A stretch of 64,000 nucleotides of DNA from Bacteroidaceae bacterium. GTDB taxonomy: Bacteria > Bacteroidota > Bacteroidia > Bacteroidales > Bacteroidaceae. The translations under genes and the position numbers were made by a program. The first letter of the stretch is position 1. The number at the start of each line of letters is the position of its first letter. The stretch covers positions 29,292 through 93,291 of the forward strand of contig JAFUWG010000015.1 in assembly GCA_017483605.1 (NCBI GenBank), written 5' to 3'. This document shows, in pieces, positions 27,983-35,234 of this stretch. Under the pieces are notes generated by a model. The model worked only from the letters and a program-made list of their open reading frames with translations. It made no database searches and was not told where the DNA came from.

Positions 27983-29647
27983 TTATGGCAACAAATACTT
28001 ATCGCCTGTCTCCTTGATGATTTGTTTGCGGAATGCTTCTGGATAACCAGGACGTGCAGGAGCCTGCGAAATGCCATGCTCCGTTTTCTTGAAGCCATCA
28101 AGCAGCGGGTCATTATCTTCCACCTTCTTCGTCGCCATGTCGAGGTGCTTAATCATCAAGTATTCAAAGAGGCGTTGCCAACGTGCCATCATCATGTTTG
28201 AGCGAATGAGTGAGGCTTCCGTCAGGTACTTGACGACAGCCTCTTCGCCTTGTTCCTTGAGCAACTGAAGTGGGTACTCATCCATGCCGCCGAGGTCAAT
28301 CCCTTCCTCCATTGCTTCACGCTGTTTCAGCACATCGGGAAACATCTTCTCGTAGTAGGGATACACCAAGTTACTCACGGCATTCTGCACCCAAAAAGCA
28401 CTCTCCCAAGAGAAAGTCACATCGTCCTGTACACCATCCACCTTCCTGAAACACTTCGGCATCTCGGTGATACAGCAGTTGAGCGGAATGTAGGGAGCCA
28501 TATTCGGGTCATCATTCGTCACCCAAACAATGCCTCCGATCGCATCAGGATATTGCGAACGCATCTGACCCACAAACGAGAAAGCGGTCTGCTGTGTCGA
28601 TACAGGACGCTCGTTGAAATACTTCTTGCCCTCACTCTCCCACTCCAGCGGAGTAGGACGATAAGGCATGTTGTAAGCACCTGCTCCCTCCTCGTTCTGA
28701 ATGTCGAAAGGAGTGCCCTCGTAGTGGTCTCGCATTCCACCCATCACATCCTTCACAGACACCTTCTGCTTCGGCTTCATATAGAGCGGCATCTCACCTT
28801 TCAGATCATTGCCCTTCGCATATTCCACATACTTATCCATGCCGTCGCAGAGACGATTGAAGATGCTCCATACACGTGCCTCGCAATAACGCACGGCACT
28901 GAAGTCGTTGGGAGCATACGCATCACGGAACGAAAACTCTGCATCCTTACCAGAGAAGAAGCCCTTCTGACGGGCAAACGCAATCACATCCTTCGAACAG
29001 AGCACCTGCTTCTTGTCGAACTGGCTCAGTCGAGTGATGCGACTCTGGTTGGCATGTGCCGACACACAATCATCAGGAATGCGTACAGCCGCCCACACAG
29101 CACCTTTCTCACCTGCTCCTTTACCGATCATCTCCAGAATCCATGCCTCGTTCTTGTCGCAGATAGAGAAGGTTTCACCCTCAGAGCAATAACCATACTT
29201 GTCCACCAGCGTAGTCATGATGTCAATCGCATTGCGAGCCGAAGTAGAACGCTCCAGCGCGATGTAAATCAGCGAGCCATAGTCAATCATTCCCTCTGTC
29301 TTCCAAAGTTCTTCACGCCCTCCATACGTCGTTTCCGTGATGCTCACCTGATGCTCATTCATCTGTCCAACTACAGTATAGGTTCTCTCTGCCTGAGGAA
29401 TCTCACCCAGGTATTTGTTGGAGTCCCAGTCATAAATCTTCCTCATCTCACCAGCCGCATGTACCCCACCTTTGTGATGGTAGATGTTTCCATACATGCC
29501 GTAAGAATCCGCATTATAACTCACAAACACGCTTCCATCCGCAGAAGCACCCTTGCCAACAATGATGTTGGTACAAGCCCAAGCAGTCGTCATCAGGGCA
29601 GAAACGCCCCATGCCACTACCGAAAAAATAAAATTCTTCATTGCCAT
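27983..29647 (-). CDS. C69 family dipeptidase (PepD-like), exported
   Basis: A 554-residue protein. An export signal ends at TTAWA and is followed directly by Cys25 (ACTNIIVGKGASADGSVFVSYNADSYG), which after cleavage becomes the N-terminal nucleophile typical of C69 peptidases and related Ntn hydrolases. Conserved blocks include ITETTYGGREEL, ALERSTSARNAIDIM, EAWILEMIGKG and PDDCVSAHANQSRI. It probably hydrolyses dipeptides in the periplasm. The start could be the ATG two codons in (29641). Minus-strand TATCTTTG at 29669-29676 lies 21 bases upstream. Confidence 0.9.
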   Translation of the reverse strand: MAMKNFIFSVVAWGVSALMTTAWACTNIIVGKGASADGSVFVSYNADSYGMYGNIYHHKGGVHAAGEMRKIYDWDSNKYLGEIPQAERTYTVVGQMNEHQVSITETTYGGREELWKTEGMIDYGSLIYIALERSTSARNAIDIMTTLVDKYGYCSEGETFSICDKNEAWILEMIGKGAGEKGAVWAAVRIPDDCVSAHANQSRITRLSQFDKKQVLCSKDVIAFARQKGFFSGKDAEFSFRDAYAPNDFSAVRYCEARVWSIFNRLCDGMDKYVEYAKGNDLKGEMPLYMKPKQKVSVKDVMGGMRDHYEGTPFDIQNEEGAGAYNMPYRPTPLEWESEGKKYFNERPVSTQQTAFSFVGQMRSQYPDAIGGIVWVTNDDPNMAPYIPLNCCITEMPKCFRKVDGVQDDVTFSWESAFWVQNAVSNLVYPYYEKMFPDVLKQREAMEEGIDLGGMDEYPLQLLKEQGEEAVVKYLTEASLIRSNMMMARWQRLFEYLMIKHLDMATKKVEDNDPLLDGFKKTEHGISQAPARPGYPEAFRKQIIKETGDKYLLP

Positions 29648-29759
29648 AAAGTTCTCTTTTTATGGATGCAAAGATACACATTTTCACGAAAAAGAACAAA
29701 AAACGACGGAAAACAACATCTCTGACACAAGAAACAAGGCTTTTCCCAACAAGTTTTCG

Positions 29760-29767
29760 TACATTTG
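29760..29767 (+). promoter_or_regulatory. Promoter of the SDR gene
   Basis: TACATTTG lies 35 bases upstream of the ATG at 29803, divergent from the C69 promoter at 29669-29676 in the same 155-bp gap. Confidence 0.6.
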
Positions 29768-29802
29768 CCAAATAAAAAACCACGGCAACAGCAACGAAAC
29801 GT

Positions 29803-30558
29803 ATGACACAGAAGAAAGCCATCATCATAGGTGCCACATCAGGCATCGGACTCGAAATGGTCAAGGTACTCACCTCGCAGGGTTGGCAGGTGGGCATCGC
29901 CGGAAGGCGGCAAGCATTGCTGCAACAGATTCAGAGCAAGAACCTCGATGTGGTCGCCACCGAGTGCATCGACATCACGCAAGAGGATGCTCCCAAACGC
30001 CTCCTCACCCTCATTGGGAAGACAGGCGGCATGAACCTCTACTTCCACAGTGCCGGCATCGGCTATCAGAACCCCGCCCTCGACATGGGAAAAGAGATGG
30101 CAACCGTTGCCACCAACGTGACGGGTTTCACACAAATGATAGGTACAGCCTTCCACTACTTCGAGCAGCACCCCGAACAAGACAGCCACCTCGCCGTCAT
30201 CAGCAGCATTGCCGGCACACGAGGCTTGGGTGCCGCTCCTGCCTACTCGTCCACCAAACGCTACATCAACCATTACCTCGAATGCCTCACCCAACTTTGC
30301 CACATCCGAGGCATCCGACACATCCACCTCCACGACATCCGTCCTGGTTTTGTCCGCACCCCACTCCTTGCAGACGGTCATCACTACCCCTTCCAACTCG
30401 ACCCACACCGCGTTGCCCTCTCCATCGCAAAGGGCATCCGCCACAATCGTTCCATCATCACCATCGACTGGCACTACCGCCTCCTCGTCTTCTTCTGGCG
30501 GCTGATTCCGAGGTGGTTGTGGGTACGGATGAAGGTGGTATCAAAAGGGGATGACTGA
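29803..30558 (+). CDS. Short-chain dehydrogenase/reductase
   Basis: A 251-residue classical SDR. The NAD(P)-binding motif is GATSGIG (residues 9-15), the adenine-ring region FHSAGIG, the catalytic Ser in VISSIAGTRG, and the catalytic pair YSSTK, followed by IRPGFVRTPLL. The Arg pair after the second strand (AGRRQ) suggests NADPH. The substrate cannot be told. The C-terminus is hydrophobic and aromatic (YRLLVFFWRLIPRWLW), perhaps membrane-associating. A terminator-like hairpin within the first 103-bp repeat follows 28 bp after the stop. Confidence 0.9.
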   Translation: MTQKKAIIIGATSGIGLEMVKVLTSQGWQVGIAGRRQALLQQIQSKNLDVVATECIDITQEDAPKRLLTLIGKTGGMNLYFHSAGIGYQNPALDMGKEMATVATNVTGFTQMIGTAFHYFEQHPEQDSHLAVISSIAGTRGLGAAPAYSSTKRYINHYLECLTQLCHIRGIRHIHLHDIRPGFVRTPLLADGHHYPFQLDPHRVALSIAKGIRHNRSIITIDWHYRLLVFFWRLIPRWLWVRMKVVSKGDD

Positions 30559-30581
30559 TTGAATGGTCTCTATAAAAATCC

Positions 30582-30684
30582 TGTGTCTTGGGAGAAATTC
30601 ACATCCCAAGGCACATTTTTTAGCCTCTTTCTTTTGTTCTTCTGAAAAAGTCTTTGTACATTTGCAACGTGTTCTTCGGAACAT
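30582..30684 (+). repeat. 103-bp direct repeat, copy 1 (terminator plus promoter cassette)
   Basis: Identical base for base to 31412-31514. It contains a hairpin (CTTGGGA at 30587-30593 pairing with TCCCAAG at 30604-30610) followed by a T-rich run, which can terminate the SDR transcript. It then carries a near-perfect promoter (TTTG at 30633-30636, 20 bp, TACATTTG at 30657-30664) and a small stem with a TTCG loop (GTTC-TTCG-GAAC) near the expected transcript start. This copy drives the MntA/HepT pair. Confidence 0.93.
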
Positions 30685-30734
30685 GATTATAATAGTACAA
30701 ATACCCGCATTAATACGTTCTACAAAAAGAAACG

Positions 30735-31034
30735 ATGAGTACATTGACAATGACAAAGATGATGGCTGAATATTTTAAGACACAACCCGTCTTAAAAGCA
30801 TGGCTGTTTGGCTCTTATTCTCGAGGCGAAGAAAACCCCGGCAGCGATGTGGACATTCTCATTGTCCCTGACAAGACTCAACATTTCAGTTTGTTCACAC
30901 TCGGAGGCATGTACGAGGACTTGAAAGCCTTGTTGGGGCGAGAAGTGGACATCATCACGGATGGCGGACTGCTCCCCTTTGCCAGAGAAAGTGCGGAACG
31001 TGACAAGAAACTGATTTATGAGAGAAAGGACTAA
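30735..31034 (+). CDS. mntA: MntA-type nucleotidyltransferase antitoxin
   Basis: A 99-residue minimal nucleotidyltransferase. The signature is complete: GSYSRGE (residues 26-32) followed by the metal-binding SDVDILIV (37-44), with a third acidic residue in GREVDIITD. In characterised MntA/HepT pairs this enzyme neutralises the HEPN toxin by adding AMP to a Tyr beside its active site. The 3' end overlaps the HEPN gene by 17 bp. A start at the ATG at 30750 is also possible. Confidence 0.88.
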   Translation: MSTLTMTKMMAEYFKTQPVLKAWLFGSYSRGEENPGSDVDILIVPDKTQHFSLFTLGGMYEDLKALLGREVDIITDGGLLPFARESAERDKKLIYERKD

Positions 31035-31365
31035 AGACCCGAAACGGTTGGCAGACATTCTGCAAGCCATCGACAACATTGTCAAGTACATAGGCGACAC
31101 CTCTATGGAAGAGTTCATTGCCGATGGCATGTGCTATCATGCTGTTGTTTATAATCTGATGATTATTGGTGAGGCTGCCAACATGCTGACTTTCGACTTC
31201 CGCGAGGAGCATCCCAAAACTCCCTGGAAAGAGATAACAGGTATGCGTAACTTTCTCGTACACGACTACCACCACGTAGAGGAAGACATCGTATGGAAAG
31301 CCATCCAAGAAGACTTGCCACCATTGCGAGAACAAGTGATAGAATACCTAAAGAGTAGTCAATAA
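31018..31365 (+). CDS. hepT: HepT-type HEPN (DUF86) RNase toxin
   Basis: A 115-residue helical protein with the HEPN RNase motif R-x4-H-x-Y: RNFLVHDY, giving R77, H82 and Y84. In characterised pairs the Tyr is the residue AMPylated by MntA, so both halves of the mechanism are intact. Other family blocks are YHAVVYNLMIIGEAANML and TPWKEITGMRN. The toxin cleaves RNA when not neutralised. It is translationally coupled to mntA and followed by the second 103-bp repeat, whose hairpin can end its transcript. Confidence 0.9.
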   Translation: MRERTKDPKRLADILQAIDNIVKYIGDTSMEEFIADGMCYHAVVYNLMIIGEAANMLTFDFREEHPKTPWKEITGMRNFLVHDYHHVEEDIVWKAIQEDLPPLREQVIEYLKSSQ

Positions 31366-31411
31366 AAACAAAAGAATTGCATTAAAGTTTGACATCGTCG
31401 GAGAGAATCTA

Positions 31412-31514
31412 TGTGTCTTGGGAGAAATTCACATCCCAAGGCACATTTTTTAGCCTCTTTCTTTTGTTCTTCTGAAAAAGTCTTTGTACATTTGCAACGT
31501 GTTCTTCGGAACAT
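31412..31514 (+). repeat. 103-bp direct repeat, copy 2
   Basis: A perfect copy of 30582-30684, 830 bp downstream, with the same hairpin (31417-31440) and promoter (TTTG at 31463-31466, TACATTTG at 31487-31494). Recombination between the copies would remove mntA-hepT exactly and leave one intact terminator-promoter unit. This copy drives the structured RNA and possibly the lipoprotein gene. Confidence 0.93.
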
Positions 31515-31684
31515 AACATTTTATTTGTTCATCTTTCCCTATCGAACTTGCACCTCGACCACGGAAACTTTAAGAACAAAGACTATAATCCAAGAGATTT
31601 GCACCCATATGGTGCAGATTTCTCCATTGGATTATAGAGGCAGTGCAAGGCCTGATAGGGAAATGGTGGGTCTGCACTTTTTTG
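31500..31684 (+). ncRNA. Highly structured non-coding RNA, 6S RNA-like
   Basis: Transcription from the promoter at 31487-31494 would start near 31500; a T6 run ends at 31683, giving an RNA of about 185 nt. The arms are nested and exact: TTTCCCTATC (31534-31543) with GATAGGGAAA (31654-31663); CTTGCAC (31547-31553) with GTGCAAG (31643-31649); TATAATCCAA (31584-31593) with TTGGATTATA (31627-31636); GAGA with TCTC; and TGCACC (31600-31605) with GGTGCA (31611-31616). This makes a closing stem, a central bubble with about 27 unpaired bases on the 5' side, and a long terminal stem. Length and shape match 6S RNA, which binds RNA polymerase. It could instead be a leader of the lipoprotein gene: TCTGCAC before the T-run can also pair with GTGCAGA of the apical stem. 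No ORF of note lies inside. Confidence 0.55.
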
Positions 31685-31714
31685 TATAAGTACTAATGAT
31701 AAAAAACAACAATT

Positions 31715-32659
31715 ATGAAGAAGTCTGCTTTAACATTGTCTGTACTGTTGCTTGCGATGCAAGCACTGATCTATTCATGTGATTCCAGTTCAGAAACTGC
31801 GACACGAATTGCCGAAGTTGAGAAAAAGTATCAAGACAGTATTGCTGCATTAAAAGAAGTCTTGAATGAAAAACAAAAACAAATAGACTTGCTAAGTTAC
31901 CCTGCAGACCAGAGGCTGCAGAAGGTAAAAGAACTAATTGAGGCGGGAGACTTTGACAAAGCATCGACAGAAATAGTACAGTTACAGAAACTCTTCCCAA
32001 AATCGCAAGAAGCATTGGCTTCCTCCACTCTCATATCAAAAATAAGCGAATTGAAAGAAGCAAAACGCAAGGAAGAAGAAAGGATAAAGGCACTTGGCTT
32101 TAAGGCTTTGAATATTGTTCAGAATGTAACAATCGCCGAGAACAAGATTTCATTCTCTAATTGTAAAATTGGTCTGAAGTACACACATGATGTCTATCCT
32201 ACATATACTGGTTCTGAATGGAGGGAGCATACGGCAGACAAGGGGAGTAGTTTTATGTCCTACAACATGGACATCACTTCATCATCAAAAGACCCTAACA
32301 TACCTACCATCGCGTTCTATTCAATCGATGGTGACAAACTAACCTACCAAAATACGTTCTGGGTGAATTTTGCCCGATGGAACGACTATGGATGCTACTT
32401 AGGCAATGAACCAGACCATAAAAATGATTTTGCGAAAGTTAGCACTGTAAAATTCAGGTTGGGTGCTCAACTTGAAGACCACTATTTTAAGGAGCCTTAT
32501 ATCGTAGTGCTAAAAAAAGCAAACACACTTTCCAGACACTATGACAGATTTGAAAACCCTCCTGTTTCATATTCGGGCGATGATGGATATCCTTCAAGAT
32601 TAAGCATCGAAGATTTTAACAATGGACAATATGTTGCATTAAAAGTTGCTAATTTATAA
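31715..32659 (+). CDS. Lipoprotein with coiled-coil N-terminus
   Basis: A 314-residue protein. The signal sequence ends in a lipobox-like LIYSC, so it is probably lipid-anchored at Cys22. A coiled coil follows (RIAEVEKKYQDSIAALKEVLNEKQKQIDLL) and a TPR-like helical pair to about residue 130, including KKEEERIKALGFKAL-type charged helices. The C-terminal 180 residues are mixed beta and unrecognised. It is more AT-rich than neighbouring housekeeping genes. Transcription may come from the second 103-bp repeat through the structured RNA. Its function is unknown. Confidence 0.75.
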   Translation: MKKSALTLSVLLLAMQALIYSCDSSSETATRIAEVEKKYQDSIAALKEVLNEKQKQIDLLSYPADQRLQKVKELIEAGDFDKASTEIVQLQKLFPKSQEALASSTLISKISELKEAKRKEEERIKALGFKALNIVQNVTIAENKISFSNCKIGLKYTHDVYPTYTGSEWREHTADKGSSFMSYNMDITSSSKDPNIPTIAFYSIDGDKLTYQNTFWVNFARWNDYGCYLGNEPDHKNDFAKVSTVKFRLGAQLEDHYFKEPYIVVLKKANTLSRHYDRFENPPVSYSGDDGYPSRLSIEDFNNGQYVALKVANL

Positions 32660-32809
32660 GAATATAACAACATGTCATACCCTGCTTAATCTCATGATTT
32701 AACATGAATTCGACGAAAATAAAAATAGATAGAAATCATTGCCTAAATATTAGGAAATTAGCGACGGCTTTAGCAAATTTGTAGTGACCAAACAACTATA
32801 TAAACCAAT

Positions 32810-32828
32810 GTGAGTTCGTTGAACTCAC
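32810..32828. other. Perfect hairpin GTGAGTTC-GTT-GAACTCAC
   Basis: Eight-bp arms around a three-base loop in the gap after the lipoprotein gene. No T-run follows directly, so it is more likely a binding site or RNA structure than a terminator. Confidence 0.45.
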
Positions 32829-32882
32829 GTTAATTTAGCACGAAAGTAATCAATAATAATGAAAACCACAGCCATTATTTAT

Positions 32883-32944
32883 CGTACCCCTCGGGTACGC
32901 TGTGGTGTACCCCTCGGGTACGGCACGGCGAACCCGAGGGGTAC
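32883..32944. repeat. Three-unit 23-bp array of GTACCC palindromes (second locus)
   Basis: Units start at 32883, 32906 and 32929, exactly 23 bp apart. The cores are CGTACCCCTCGGGTAC, TGTACCCCTCGGGTAC and CGAACCCGAGGGGTAC, the last in the opposite orientation. This is the same core family as at 13881, 19 kb away, with different linkers. It lies in the 482-bp gap before the HU-like gene (32660-33141), where the only other features are the hairpin at 32810 and the promoter at 33055. Confidence 0.9.
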
Positions 32945-33054
32945 GATTTGTTAACCGTTGAGGTATCTATACAGAAATTGGGGAAAGAAGTGTTTGCAAA
33001 TGGCTTAATATGAGCCAGTTGCAGAAAGGTATTGACTTTGGCGAAAAAATGTTG

Positions 33055-33062
33055 TATCTTTG
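33055..33062 (+). promoter_or_regulatory. Promoter of the HU-like gene
   Basis: TATCTTTG with ATTG 20 bp upstream, 79 bases before the ATG at 33142. Confidence 0.65.
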
Positions 33063-33141
33063 CAGTGTAAAAACAGAAGAAAAAGAGTGTTGAAAGTATT
33101 AGTTAACATTCGGTATTAACCCGCAAAAAAGTTTCATAACC

Positions 33142-33546
33142 ATGAGTATCGCTTACCGTAAAGTGAAGAGACAAGTCATCAACCCCGACCACACAACCCG
33201 TGAGGCATGGCTGATGCAACAGGTGTGCCCTATGCCTGTATCATTCGAGGATTTTGTGAAAGAATGCATGATGTCACAAGGCGTGGCACAAGCACAAGTG
33301 AAAGGCATTGCCTGTGCCATGTCTGACCGATTGCGGCACTATTTGAGTTTGGGACACAGCGTACAGATTGGCGGCATTGGCACGTTGAGACCTGTTTTCA
33401 ATGCAACAAGTGCCGAATCGGCTGAACAACTCAGTGCCAAGTGCATACACTCCGTGAAAGTGCGTTTTTATCCCCACAAGGAATTTCAAGAAACGCTGAA
33501 AAAGATGGAGTTTGAGGATGTGGAGATGCTGGATGAAGAAGAGTGA
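33142..33546 (+). CDS. HU-related histone-like DNA-binding protein
   Basis: A 134-residue protein of the Bacteroidota HU-related family. The N-terminal helices (FEDFVKECMMSQGVAQAQVKGIACAMSDRLRHYLSLG) and HSVQIGGIGTLRPVF correspond to the HU dimerisation body and the start of the DNA-binding arm. The C-terminus is acidic (EFEDVEMLDEEE). Such proteins are thought to bend or coat DNA. It has its own promoter and is followed by a long terminator hairpin. Confidence 0.85.
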   Translation: MSIAYRKVKRQVINPDHTTREAWLMQQVCPMPVSFEDFVKECMMSQGVAQAQVKGIACAMSDRLRHYLSLGHSVQIGGIGTLRPVFNATSAESAEQLSAKCIHSVKVRFYPHKEFQETLKKMEFEDVEMLDEEE

Positions 33547-33547
33547 A

Positions 33548-33664
33548 AAAATAAAGTGAAAAGTGAAAAATTTGCTACCGCACTTGTTAGTCATTCTGTT
33601 GGCTTACTGCTGCGGCAGCAAATTTTTCACTTTTCACTCTTCACTTTTCACTTTATTTTTAATT
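33548..33664. terminator. Long bidirectional terminator hairpin between convergent genes
   Basis: A-rich AAATAAAGTGAAAAGTGAAAAATTTGCT on the left is mirrored by AGCAAATTTTTCACTTTTCAC and TTCACTTTATTTTT on the right. The imperfect arms span the whole gap between the HU-like gene and nadC. T-runs on both strands fit termination in both directions. Confidence 0.7.
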
Positions 33665-33666
33665 TT

Positions 33667-34545
33667 CTATTTCTTGATAATCAACTTATCACTTCCTGCT
33701 GCCTTAAAACTCATGTCAAGCCCTTTGACCGAGTGGGTCAAGGCACCGAAGGAAATGAAGTCAACACCTGCTTTGGCATAGGGAATCATGGTGTCGAAGG
33801 TGATGCCGCCTGAAGATTCGGTTTCGGCACGACCAGCCACAAGTTTGACCGCCTTTTCGGTGTCTTCGGGTGTGAAGTTGTCGAACATGATGCGGTCGCA
33901 ACCTTCGGCAAGGGCTTCTTCGAGTTCCTTGAAGTTACGCACCTCGCACTCGATTTTCAGGTCTTTCCCGTGGTCCTTGCAGTATTGCTTGGCACGGCTG
34001 ATGGCATTGTGAACACCACCACAGAAGTCTATGTGATTGTCTTTCAGCAGAATCATATCGAAGAGTCCGATGCGGTGGTTCATGCCGCCACCAATCTTCA
34101 CGGCTTCCTTCTCCAGCATACGCATACCAGGGGTGGTCTTGCGAGTGTCGAGCACACGCGTCTTGGTGCCAGCATCGATGAGTGCTTGCTGGTACTTGTG
34201 CGTCATCGTAGCAATGCCACTCATGCGCTGGAGGATGTTGAGCATCAGGCGTTCCGTCTGAAGAAGGCTCTGCTCTTTTCCTTTCACCGACATGACGATG
34301 TCACCAGGTTTCACGTGAGCACCGTCCTCAATATACACCTCCACTTCCATCGTGGGGTCGAAACGGCGGAACACTTCTTTCGCAATCTCCACACCGGCGA
34401 AGATGCCCTCTTCCTTGATGAGCAACTTGCTTTCTCCGTAAGCATCTGCAGGGATGCAACAAAGGGTTGTGTGGTCACCGTCGCCAATGTCTTCGGCAAA
34501 GGCGAGGTCGATAAGCCTATCGTTTAGTTCTGAGACGCTTAACAT
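33667..34545 (-). CDS. nadC: Nicotinate-nucleotide pyrophosphorylase (carboxylating)
   Basis: A 292-residue enzyme that forms nicotinate mononucleotide from quinolinate and PRPP in NAD synthesis. Conserved blocks are AFAEDIGDGDHTT, the substrate-binding LDTRKTTPGMRMLEKEAVKIGGGMNHRIGLFDMILLKDNHI, ECEVRNFKELEEAL, MFDNFTPED and the closing ESSGGI. The start at 34545 (MLSVSELNDRL) was taken over a longer frame; it overlaps the upstream barrel gene by 29 bp. nadA and nadB are not nearby. Confidence 0.93.
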   Translation of the reverse strand: MLSVSELNDRLIDLAFAEDIGDGDHTTLCCIPADAYGESKLLIKEEGIFAGVEIAKEVFRRFDPTMEVEVYIEDGAHVKPGDIVMSVKGKEQSLLQTERLMLNILQRMSGIATMTHKYQQALIDAGTKTRVLDTRKTTPGMRMLEKEAVKIGGGMNHRIGLFDMILLKDNHIDFCGGVHNAISRAKQYCKDHGKDLKIECEVRNFKELEEALAEGCDRIMFDNFTPEDTEKAVKLVAGRAETESSGGITFDTMIPYAKAGVDFISFGALTHSVKGLDMSFKAAGSDKLIIKK

Positions 34546-35050
34546 AATCGGAAGGTTTTTTATTGTTTTCAAAATACCATGCCAACCCAATCTTCAAGCC
34601 AGCCTTGGTGTAGTCGGCAAAATTGTTCGTCGAGATGTCACAATAGAGCGATGGCTCGATGGTGAGATGACGATTGAGGAAGAAGCAGTAGCCAAGTTCG
34701 GGAGTGACCATCAGGTCGTTATAGTTGGGTGCTCCATGCACATACTTGACACCTGCCTGCAAGAAGAGACCATTCTGCTCGATGAGGTAGCGGCACTTCA
34801 ACCCTGCATAGAGGTTCTGCATGTCCTTGTGGCGATAGTCAAAACCGACCTCCGTAATCAGCATCCATGCCTCTTCAAACATATAGCCTCCGTTGATGCC
34901 AAGGTTGATGCCCACCTTTTCGTGCTTGTTGTAGGAAAGACCTGCCGAGTTGGTCGTTGCTCCCAGATAATACTTGCCTTTCTCAAACTGTGCAAACGCA
35001 CTGCCGATGCCCACTGCGGCAAAGAGAAGTGTAAAGATAACTTTTTTCAT
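34517..35050 (-). CDS. Outer-membrane beta-barrel protein
   Basis: A 177-residue protein with a signal peptide (MKKVIFTLLFAAVGIGSAFAQ), about eight alternating strands (KYYLGATTNSAGLSYN, KVGINLGINGGYMF, LFLQAGVKYVHG) and an aromatic strand GLKIGLAWYF near the end. The tail KKPSDYVKRLRTKR is basic because the end overlaps nadC. No specific function. The start at 35050 precedes the signal peptide directly; the ATG at 35056 is an alternative. Confidence 0.75.
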   Translation of the reverse strand: MKKVIFTLLFAAVGIGSAFAQFEKGKYYLGATTNSAGLSYNKHEKVGINLGINGGYMFEEAWMLITEVGFDYRHKDMQNLYAGLKCRYLIEQNGLFLQAGVKYVHGAPNYNDLMVTPELGYCFFLNRHLTIEPSLYCDISTNNFADYTKAGLKIGLAWYFENNKKPSDYVKRLRTKR

Positions 35051-35057
35051 ATCCATA

Positions 35058-35234
35058 TCATTTTTTATATTGTTCTTTCTTATACAATGCCCATGCCAAA
35101 GCACCACAGATGGCTGCATACCCAATGATATGGGGCAAATAAGTCACCCAAGTGTGCCATGTCACACCATTATAAATATAAAAGCCAAAACCAACCACAA
35201 AGAAGGCGACGGGTTGCCAAACGTATCGTTTCAT
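35058..35234 (-). CDS. 58-residue membrane protein coupled to CstA
   Basis: A short gene with two hydrophobic helices: VAFFVVGFGFYIYNGV (residues 9-24) and HIIGYAAICGALAWALY (35-51), ending KKEQYKK. The ATG at 35234 overlaps the CstA stop by 4 bp (ATGA), and the ATG of the following barrel gene is 8 bp beyond its stop, so it lies in a continuous translationally coupled run. Its position suggests an accessory subunit of the CstA-type transporter. No family recognised. Confidence 0.72.
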   Translation of the reverse strand: MKRYVWQPVAFFVVGFGFYIYNGVTWHTWVTYLPHIIGYAAICGALAWALYKKEQYKK

